A program made the translations under genes and the position numbers. Under the pieces are notes generated by a model. It saw nothing but the letters and a program-made list of their open reading frames with translations, had not been told where the DNA came from and did no database searches. A stretch of DNA of 10,254 bases from Pleurotus djamor (taxonomy: Eukaryota > Basidiomycota > Agaricomycetes > Agaricales > Pleurotaceae): NCBI GenBank assembly GCA_029747585.1, contig JAPEVF010001396.1:1-10254 (forward strand). The letters are read 5' to 3'. How positions within the stretch are numbered: position 1 is the first letter of the stretch; the number at the start of each line of letters is the position of its first letter. Positions 1 to 7,826 of this stretch are shown piece by piece.

Positions 1-1763
1 CGCGGTGTCGGTATTGTTTCGCTGTCATCACCATCGCCGTCGCCATCAGCCGCAGTGGACGTCCGTGGTCTGCCCCTGCCTCTTCCACGACCTCCACGAC
101 CGCGCTTCTGCGTACGAGTCCCATCTTCAGCGTCGTTATCATGATCCCCGTCGAAGAACTCGTTTCGAGGGGCATGTCGATCATTTCGCCGTTCGCCGGC
201 TCGTGCTGTACCCTTTTCTTCATCCTTTTCCTCCGCTGTGCGATCTTCATCGTCCAAGAATCCCTGAATATTCGGTGGAATCTCTTGCATAGCGACGCTC
301 GGTGCACCTTGTAGGTAACGAAGTTTATTTCGAATGTTCATGGTGATACGTTGCAGTGACGCTGGTGAGTTTTGGTTGTCGACTTTACCAGTGAGAGGGG
401 GATGTAGTTTCCACAGTGAATCTTCGAAGAACGAATCGTAGACCGTTGCTGGGAGTTCGTCTGGGATGGCGGCGCCAACTAGGACGGAAGTTTCGTACGT
501 CCAACATCGACTGACGTTTTTGATTGTATATCCTCCCCCTCCAACCACCAAGAGCGGAACGTTGAATTTGCGCACAAAATTTACACACTCGCCGTGTGCT
601 GCGATAGACAAGTTGAACGCCCCTAGGCGATCACATCCTAGTGAGTCGGCACCACATTGAAGAACGATGGCCGCTGGTCGAAAGGACGTTACGACATCCT
701 CTATGACGGTTTTGAATACTGTCAGGTACATGTCGTCATCAATGCCGTCTTGTAACGGAACATTGACGCAGAAATATTTGCCGGGACCGTGTCCGTTATC
801 GTCGAGCTTGCCCGTTCCGGGAAAGAAGTCCCCTGTGTATTTATGGAAAGAAACGGTCATTACCCTATTCGATTGGTAGAATGCGTGCTCGACACCATCT
901 CCGTGATGTATGTCAATGTCGATATACAAGACACGGGGATGATACCTACAGCCATGAATCAGTATGGTAGCCCACGCAAACAAAATGATCGTAGCCTACC
1001 GCAGCAATTCCAAGATCGCCAGAACGATATCATTGACGTAGCAGAAACCACTAGCTTCTCCACGTTTCGCGTGATGCAATCCGCCAGACCAGTTTATCGC
1101 TATATCTGTCGTCCCTGCACAGAGCTTTCTGGCACCAGCAAGAGAGCCGCCAGCGTACATACGACAAAAGTCATACATCTCGGAGAAAATGGGACAATCT
1201 TCGACGCAGTTAAATCTGTCGATTTCTTGCTTCATCCCGGCTTGATTTTGGGGCGTAACTCTGTTACGAACCATGTTAGTTGGACATGAAGATGCACAAA
1301 ATATGTTTACATATATGAGAAGTAACTTTCCTTTGAAGGAAATCAATGTAATCACGATCATGGTACGCTTCTAATTCGGCTTGTGTAGCAGGTCGTGGAT
1401 CGAACATATAGTGTATTTGTTTGTCTAGGCCGTAGCCCATGACCAAAGCATTCGTCAGTGTCAGCCTATGCGGCTTCATTGGATGTCGTTCCTGAATCGA
1501 GAAGCTATGAGCAAAGCAACTACCAGCGCAAGAAAAGGTAAGTCGATTACCCCGTAATGGTACGCGCCGACTCCCTTCGGAAAGTAGTAAGAGACAATCG
1601 GTCTTGAATGGGGCTAATACAAGTAAGAAACCGTTCCAAGTCGAAGGAAGATAGGTTTACCTACATTTATACGCTCTGTAATAGGCTCAGCAGTACCATG
1701 GTGACCACGATCCGCAAAGTACGGTGCAGAGGAGAAAGTATAAGCTTGTGACGAGCGGACCAT
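1..1763 (-). CDS. HOS2: Histone deacetylase, class I, HOS2/HDAC3 type (3' end beyond window)
   Basis: Zinc-dependent lysine deacetylase; in fungi HOS2 is the catalytic subunit of the Set3-type complex acting on H3/H4 tails. Exons on the minus strand: 1763-1665, 1613-1551, 1491-1331, 1260-1000, 945-1, giving 509 residues before the edge. Seen: the N-terminal motif [15 protein letters not shown] (about residues 40-54) continuing across an intron into [14 protein letters not shown]; active-site HHAKR (H170-H171); [10 protein letters not shown] with zinc ligands D206 and H208; [11 protein letters not shown] with third ligand D300; GGGGYT with catalytic Y334. 'TLTN' after MKPHR favours HOS2 over RPD3. 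After the catalytic domain (about residue 425) come an acidic stretch, an Arg-Gly tract (476-489) and Asp-Gly repeats. Start 1763 was chosen as giving a normal-length N-terminus; an in-frame ATG at 1865 would add 34 residues. Intron 3 lacks a GT donor (separate entry). The gene is divergent from PER1. Confidence 0.96.
1261..1330 (-). other. HOS2 intron 3 with non-canonical GA donor
   Basis: The exons either side encode ...DYIDFLQ and [14 protein letters not shown]..., which are contiguous in class I deacetylases. Joining them in frame needs the junction AG|gaaagtt...taacag|A, so the intron starts with GA instead of GT. The intron is 70 nt with a good branch site (CCAACTAAC) and a CAG acceptor. 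The nearby GTTACT at 1326-1321 cannot serve as donor: with this acceptor it shifts the frame and soon reaches a stop. A T in place of A at position 1329 (minus sense) would restore the perfect donor GTAAGT. Confidence 0.7.
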
Positions 1764-2036
1764 CCGAGTTGAGATGTCGCTGGTCTTGTATGCTGATGGA
1801 TAACTATACCGAGGATTTCGTAGAGTTATGACACGACCTACCAAGGATTGGTGAACGAAGTTCAAAAATCAAACGCAGACGCTCCCCCTGACTACTCCAA
1901 GTCGACAAATCACCACAAGCACAAACATCAAAGCCCCTGTAACAGTCCCTATTCTGCGTTAGGTAAGCTCACGTGATAGGTCGTCAGGATTGTAAGCGCC
2001 ATCACGTCTCCTCCTCGTACCTTTCTTCTTCTTGCC
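1764..2036. promoter_or_regulatory. Divergent intergenic promoter region, HOS2 / PER1
   Basis: The 273 bases between the two chosen start codons must hold both promoters (171 bases if HOS2 starts at 1865). A perfect palindromic E-box TCACGTGA lies at 1969-1976, 60 bases before the PER1 start. A pyrimidine-rich tract at 2007-2034 sits directly before the PER1 ATG, as is common near fungal transcription starts. No convincing TATA box was seen on either side. Confidence 0.55.
1969..1976. promoter_or_regulatory. E-box palindrome TCACGTGA
   Basis: The 8-base perfect palindrome contains CACGTG, the known binding core of basic helix-loop-helix factors (Cbf1/USF type in fungi). It sits between two divergent genes, closer to PER1. 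Its presence is certain; its use as a binding site is inference. Confidence 0.4.
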
Positions 2037-3093
2037 ATGCTCATCTCAGCGCTGTCCCTCCTACTACTCGCTTCGGAGACACTAGCTTCGTCGGGGGATA
2101 GGTCTCCCTCATTCACTCTCTGCGTTTCGCGATGCGACCTGCAAGTCTGTCAGTTACAAGCCCCAACCTTACCGCTGGCGTTAAGGTTGACAGGCTGGAC
2201 GTGTCTTGATAACTGCAAATATGACTGCATGCAGCAAATTACTGCAGCTGATATTGCAAGGGGTCAGCGTGTCCATCAGTATTATGGCAAATGGCCGTTC
2301 TGGCGATTTGCCGGAATACAGGAACCTGCATCTGTGTTATTCTCATTGCTGAATCTCTGGGCTCATGTCGAGGGGCTCCGCATGATAAGACGCGAAGTCC
2401 CTAGCGATCACCCAATGAGGCCATACTATACTACTTGGGCGATCGTTAGCATGAACGCTTGGTTGTGGTCTTCTGTGTTCCACACCCGCGGTACGCATTG
2501 TTATCTGTTTCTTTGGGACCTTAATAATGTCGAAAACAGATTTACCGACTACGGAGAAGCTGGACTACTTCGGCGCAGCACTCGCAATCCTTTACGCGTT
2601 GTATTACACTGCCATACGATTGTTTCACTTGTACCCCAAAACCCCCATTCGATTCGGCGGATCCCCCAGTACCTCTGTGATACACAAGACATGGACGGCA
2701 TGCTGCTCCATCATGTATCTCTCGCACGTCCTCTATCTCACCCTCCTTCCTCGATTTGACTACACGTACAACATGATATTCAACCTTACGATCGGCCTGA
2801 CCCACAATCTCCTCTGGGTTTGCTATTCTTTGCCTTCGTCCTTATCCCTCGTCAAGAGATACCCTTTCCAAGACAAACCTTATCGACCACCACATGTTTC
2901 TAAAGCAGCGTTGTTTGTCGTTCTCACCACAGCTGCGACGGCCCTTGAACTTTTCGACTTCCCTCCGTGGGGAGGCTTCTTGGATGCCCATTCCTTATGG
3001 CACCTTTCAACAGCCCCGATCTCTCTCTATTGGTACCGTTTTCTTATAGAAGATGCCCTTGACGCTGGCTGGAAACTCCCCGTCAAGCCATAA
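2037..3093 (+). CDS. PER1: PER1/PGAP3 family GPI-anchor lipid remodelling protein
   Basis: An ER membrane protein that removes the unsaturated sn-2 acyl chain from GPI anchors so that a saturated chain can be installed (Per1/PGAP3, CREST hydrolase superfamily). Exons 2037-2490 and 2540-3093 are joined by a 49-nt GT-AG intron (donor GTACGC, phase 1), giving 335 residues, close to the usual length. Seen: a signal peptide at residues 1-18; a Cys-rich luminal N-terminus (C29, C33, C38, C56, C60, C64); several hydrophobic segments; the family signature WLWSSVFHTRD...EKLDYF (residues 142-162) spanning the intron; and DAHSLWHLST near the C-terminus. S145/S146, H149, D160, H292 and H296 fit the conserved Ser/Asp/His set of CREST enzymes. 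The start is the first ATG, directly after a CT-rich tract, and gives the signal peptide. I see no break. Confidence 0.96.
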
Positions 3094-3665
3094 CCAAGGT
3101 GTGTACCATGCCTCATGCTCCTGGCGCCTCTGACATGAAAGCTTCAGGATGGTTGTAGGTTTAGCGTCTGTATCAGGTGCCCTATCCGCCCTTGCGGCAT
3201 GTATCATTTGACGCCCCTTATGTACGACATGATTGCTCTTGATAGCAAGCAGGTGGAAGTGCGCTGTGGAGTCTTCCTTCGAACTATCTCCACGATGAAA
3301 CTGTTGGCAATTATTCTATTTTGGGAGACGCACTCAACCCACCTCGCTTCAAGTTTCATTAGAAGTCTCTTGATGTCAGGTCACATCTATTTACCTCTCC
3401 CATCGTCTTCAATCCGACCTACGGATCATCGTTGACGATAAGGAAGATTGGACGCACGGTGAACTTGTGTCCTGGGCACAGTTACTCCTCCTCATCGATC
3501 GCAGGCCTTCACAGGTCCTACAGTGGCGTACATATCTAGCGCTATGAATTCTGCACCAAATCCTCAAGGTTGAGGCGAAGACCTGCATTCGGACGCGGCC
3601 GTGACCCATGGTCACTCACCGCCTGGTCCCTCTTGGAAGGAAATCATAGGGTCCTCATCTTTGGA

Positions 3666-3686
3666 CCTGAGGCCTGAGGCCTGAGG
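3666..3686. repeat. Tandem heptamer (CCTGAGG)x3
   Basis: Three exact head-to-tail copies of CCTGAGG, flanked by TTGGA (3661-3665) and TCCAA (3688-3692), which are inverted relative to each other. It lies in non-coding sequence between PER1 and the orphan gene. No function can be assigned. Confidence 0.8.
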
Positions 3687-4044
3687 ATCCAAGTCTTTAC
3701 TCTTCCTCACGCCACTCCTAACGTTTTCCGTTCTCTACACTCTCGTACGCGACTGACCTTTAGCGAGATGCTTTCCTTGGGCTTTCACGAAAATCGACTT
3801 CGTTTCGCAATCCCGATCCTGCGCTTATTTGTGATTTGTGGAGTTACTGCCCTTGTGATGGGATACAGCATCCTTTCANCCCCCCAAATATAGGCATAGC
3901 TCACCTTCGGTGTCAATTCACGATTCAGGGTGGGTCCGTTACTTGGAAGAACTGACTGCAGTGCGAGATCGTGTTCAACTGCAGGCCTTTTCTCCGCCCG
4001 ACATCCGTTTTCGAGATAGCTAAGCGCCTTCTCTCAACTCAGGA

Positions 4045-4051
4045 TATAATA
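4045..4051 (+). promoter_or_regulatory. Possible TATA box of the orphan gene
   Basis: TATAATA lies about 65-70 bases before the ATG at 4116, a plausible distance for a fungal TATA element with a short leader. The motif is short and AT-biased, so chance occurrence is possible. Confidence 0.3.
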
Positions 4052-4115
4052 CGCAGTGCAATGGTTCGAGTAGCTTCGTCTCATCAGACTCGCTGACTGT
4101 GATCTTCTTTCAACA

Positions 4116-7100
4116 ATGTGTCTCAACGGAAACAAAGCTCTCCTCTCTTGCGAATACATCAAATCCCAGCTCCATGCTCGTTGGGTCAATGCTCAGACAT
4201 GTGCTGATAGCGAGCACTCTGAAGCCAAGACCCACGTCGAGTTTCGGAGTGCTTACCACGATGAAAGCTACTACGCTGAATCGAGGTACACTCGCGCTCT
4301 TGCCGAATTTCAGTTTGCGGGCAAGAATCCTCCCAATTCCATCGCCAAAGACGCCCTCGCATTCGACGCAACCTTCGACGAACCAAAGCTCGAGTTCATC
4401 TGCAACCATGAAGCGGCCATGACTATCAACATCAAGTACGCGCGGTTCAACTCCAATAACGCTTCTTCGGACAGCTTGAGGCAGGATAAGTAAGTCCTTG
4501 CTCGTGATGAGATGTGCGATTTGCTTACCCCCGCATCTTCAAACCTAGAGCTGATTATCAAGAAATTAAGGATGGCCTAGCTATCACGTTCCGTGTCAAG
4601 TTTGAGCGACGTCCATACGAACTGGACACCAAAGCCACTGCCGTTGGCTTTCCTATCAGTCGTGTCCAACTATTGATCCTCGAGGTCCTAGGTATGCTCG
4701 AAAGCCTCATCCACCCCACTACCGTTTGTGTTAATTGTCATTTACTCCAGATGCACAACCAATATTATACGAGCCCGCCCTCGTTGGCTCCCAGAAGGCT
4801 CTCGACTACTACCTCAAAGAGTATTTGGTGTTCTTACGCACTGCTGGGCATCATGTCCTTTTCGACCTACCCAACTTCGGCGAGTACAAGCTCGAACAGC
4901 TACCCTATGTCAACTATTCAGTCATCCGCAAGAAAACGGAATTCGAAAGGCTAACCTCCAACGTCTCTGTACATGGTGTTGATGTACCTACTATTAACGA
5001 GTACCTTCGCAAGGAATGGCTCGCCGCTGCCTGTGCCCTCAAGGGCATATTTGGTCAACAGCAACGAGAAGAGTTGGCGGGTTCCATCGCAGAATTCTCG
5101 AACACCTATGCCATCGACAATGACACTTCCGTGCGTCATGTCAAATTCCACCCACTCCGAATCCAAGCTCTTTGTCCGTGTGAGGTCGTTCTTTACTTCA
5201 CCGCTGCTGAGGTAGGTTTCCTACCAAGTGAAGGGATTGAAGAAGGTCGTTCGTTCAAGAATTGGGTCTTTGCCTTCATCGTCGAAGTGGTCGAGGTCAG
5301 AGGAGAAGGAAATCTCGCTCACCTGGAATTCGACTTCCGCAGTACGTCGGTTTCTCCGTAGAACCGTGGTCTTAAATTGATTCAGATGTTCTTAGCCGCA
5401 CGTTATTGTGAATATCTCTCCCGCCATGTCCTTATTGAACAGAACCAAGCCGACGTTCAGTATGTCGACGAAATGGTCAGGTTCCTTTCAGGAATCTACC
5501 TGCAAATCCTTGATTACTACCATCGCGTGTTGTATCGCAGCAACAGCGGTAACCTGTTCACTGGCGCTGGCTTCCTGGGAAATGAATCCGACCGCGTCAA
5601 AGAAGGGGCAACCCAGTTCGATTGGAATGAACTTGTTCGGGAAACTCGTCTCTTCGGATACGATCATATCGTCTCCCTGTCTGAACAGTCTCTCTCCGCT
5701 CGTTTCTCGTACCTTTACTCCAACAAGGCAGCTCAGTCGTCTCATGAAATCCTTCTCAAGTGGTGCAAAGGAAACGACTTTAACGCGACCTTTGATCCGC
5801 TTCGCGTCAAGCTACTATCCGAGGGGTTCGCCCTCGTCACGTTCACGATCTCGACAGGGTCTATGTCGAACCTGGAGTAAGTTCTGTTCTCTTTCCCCTT
5901 TTTCTCCTCGTCGTTGATGCACCAAATCAGCGGCTATACAGAACGAATGCATACCTTTGAGAAGTGGTTGATCTCCTACCTCATCCCAGTTAAGGGGAGA
6001 CTAAGCTCAGAGGGGCCCAACGTACTCGAACAATGGCCCGAATCTCACATTTCGAAGGCACATGGGAAAGGGACAGTAATCCACCACGTATACTTTGACA
6101 TGGAGAGCAAGTCATTGTCACCTTAAGAGTCGTCTCATATTAATGTTCTCCTCCAGATGCTATCTATGTACCCCAGTATTCGTTGATGCCTGGGCTGTGG
6201 GACGAAGACGATTTTAGCTTCACCATCGCCATTCTCGCGAATATTGCGACCCATATGAAGCTCTACATGGAAAACTTGGTGGCTGAAGGTTACCATATTG
6301 TCCATTCGACCCCAATTCACCCCACCGCCGAGAAGACCACCAACTCCCTCACCTCCGTAACTTTCCAAATTGTTTCGGATGGTGCGGTCACTGTCAATAA
6401 TTGCATGATGTCTCGTCAGGCGCCCGTGATATTGGTTTTAGGCCTGTTTGGAGGACGGAAATACTCTAGCGGGAAGATTCCTTGGCAACCTGCATGGGCC
6501 CTCTTCGGACAAGCCAAAGCCTTTGGCACCCTCTACTTGTCTAAGGCAGCGTTAATGGAAAAGATGCTCTCCGAGATCGCTCATGTCAACTCCCAAACGA
6601 CGATTATGTCACGATACCCGACAGCTACTGAGGAGGAACTGGGAGTATACATCACCACCTGGGCTGAAAATCCCCTGCGCAACTTCCGCCAATGTAAATG
6701 GAAGCGCACGAAGAACACCGAGCTCCTCGAGTATGGTTGGCATCATCGCGACGATCTGAGTCACGAGCACGAATGGACCGACGAAGTAGTGGGAGGCGTT
6801 TCTGCTCAATGTTTGTCCGATTGTTCGTCTGTGGCCCTTATCTTAGCTAACAGTCAAACTCGTTAGGTACTACAACTAACAGGCTCACTATCCCGACGTC
6901 TCAACCTACGCAACAGCTGGAAATACTTGCTCACGGAGAATCCACGATCAAGCTCACAAGTAAAGAACACTCAAGTTGGAGGTGAGTACCCATATCCATC
7001 GTATGCGGCATGTTATCCATCGTTTGTTGTAGTTGCTGTGTGGTGAAATGGGCTGCTCCCATCACAATTGTGACCGATCAATGTGGACTTGTCATAAACT

Positions 7101-7722
7101 CCGAAGCACAAAAAGTGACACCAAGCTTCGGAGACGTAGAATCCCAAGGAGAGTGGTCCAATGACGCCTTCAACCCCAAGAAGCTGCTACAGGAGCAATT
7201 TCCCGAAATCGTTGACTTGGACGGCATCTTCGATCATCTGGAAGAGTTTCTAACTCGCAATTGGACGTTCTCGTATGCTGGCATGCAAGCATACAGTCTG
7301 GGCTCCCCTCTGTTCACCCAAAACGAGGACTTCATCGCACAGCTTCGCCCTTTCAACGCAGAGGCGATCCCAACCACCACAAAGTCCATACGAGCTCGTT
7401 AGTTTTCCTCCCATGAATTCGAGACTGAGTGATTAACGTAACTTCCATCAAAGCTTTTGCAGTTCGGCCGAAGCTTGACCTCCCTCCGAACTGGCGCACA
7501 GGTGCAGTGAATTCGGGGTCACCCAGGTTCCCACTTCGACCGTTGTCAGCGTTGACTCCAGCCCCTCTACGGGGCCTTTCTCCAACTCTCTCTTCGCCAG
7601 GCAGCATTGGTTCGCCTAGTATCCGGTCCTTGAGCCCGCCATACTTTGACCCTACCCGAGTTGCAATGACTTCGATTTCCGGTGCTTTCGAGAAACCTGG
7701 GGCAGTCTCAGCCGTTGCATGA
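4116..7722 (+). CDS. Uncharacterised 1052-residue fungal protein, nine exons
   Basis: I do not recognise the family or function. Exons: 4116-4489, 4549-4691, 4751-5341, 5396-5876, 5931-6106, 6157-6810, 6867-6981, 7033-7397, 7463-7722. Spliced length is 3159 nt, an exact multiple of three, with no internal stop; introns are 50-65 nt. Seven are GT-AG and one (6107-6156) is GC-AG. Product: no signal peptide or membrane segment, so probably cytosolic. Residues 1 to about 960 look folded, with alternating hydrophobic beta-like stretches (for example LAITFRVKF, WVFAFIVEVVEV, SFTIAILANI, APVILVLGLFGG) and some helical ones. The last 85 residues, encoded by exon 9, are Pro/Ser-rich with five SP pairs and look disordered. 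The ATG at 4116 (context CAACAATG) is the first in the frame. The gene is convergent with PRO1, 104 bases between stop codons. That it is a real gene is well supported by splice phase; its role is unknown. Confidence 0.88.
6107..6156 (+). other. GC-AG intron in the orphan gene (intron 5)
   Basis: The donor is A|GCAAGT and the acceptor CTCCAG, 50 nt long. The flanking exons require a phase-1 junction (…YFDME-N-AIYVPQYS…). The candidate GT donors near the exon end (6076, 6088, 6111, 6117) are all in phase 0 or 2 and give frameshifts with this acceptor. GCAAGT is the classical strong donor for the minor GC-AG class. Confidence 0.82.
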
Positions 7723-7826
7723 GGTTTCCTTCATATACGTTTCGCACTGTACTTTGTATGCGTCTTCATGTAAACCATTCTATATACTGTATCCACGTAT
7801 CCACAAGTGTTACGACATTCTATCGT
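7723..7826. other. Short spacer between convergent genes
   Basis: Only 104 bases separate the stop codon of the orphan gene (7720-7722, plus) from that of PRO1 (7829-7827, minus), so the 3' untranslated regions probably overlap as antisense transcripts. The spacer is AT-rich with a short direct repeat (GTATCCAC twice, about 7789-7804). Confidence 0.6.

Larger units (their letters stand above)
3094..4115. other. 1-kb intergenic region, no convincing gene
   Basis: This holds the PER1 3' untranslated region and the promoter of the next gene. Open frames here are short, lack splice-consistent extensions and resemble nothing I know. Visible small features are a 15-base inverted repeat at 3601-3615 (GTGACC-CAT-GGTCAC), a triple tandem heptamer at 3666-3686, one ambiguous base at 3879, and a TATA-like TATAATA at 4045-4051. 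I see no tRNA or transposon. Confidence 0.6.

Noticed and set aside
5..292. Plus-strand open frame opposite the HOS2 tail
   Set aside because: It is a shadow of the deacetylase coding strand and has no family resemblance; its length follows from the biased Arg/Gly/Asp codons on the other strand.
789..1289. 166-codon plus-strand open frame
   Set aside because: It is antisense to the best-conserved HOS2 exons and runs through an intron; its protein resembles nothing.
1321..1326. GTTACT as the HOS2 intron 3 donor
   Set aside because: It ends the exon in phase 0, while the acceptor at 1261 needs phase 2; the join shifts the frame and meets a stop within about 20 codons.
3372..3545. Open stretch on the plus strand reading …VDDKEDWTHGELVSW…
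   Set aside because: About 57 codons with no ATG at its start, no fitting splice sites and no recognised family. It could be a gene relic, but chance explains it.
4010..4080. tRNA-like elements (TAGCTAAGC and GGTTCGAGT)
   Set aside because: The arms around the presumed T-loop do not pair (AATGG against AGCTT) and no acceptor stem closes.
5386..5395. Acceptor TTCAG at 5385 for orphan-gene intron 3
   Set aside because: It would start the exon at ATGTTC in phase 0, but the donor at 5342 leaves phase 1. The TTAG at 5395 gives the correct phase and a continuous protein (…FDFR-T-ARYCEYL…).
6440..6480. P-loop-like segment LFGGRKYSSGK in the orphan protein
   Set aside because: The spacing is not GxxxxGK[ST], and no Walker B follows; there is no basis for calling it an NTPase.
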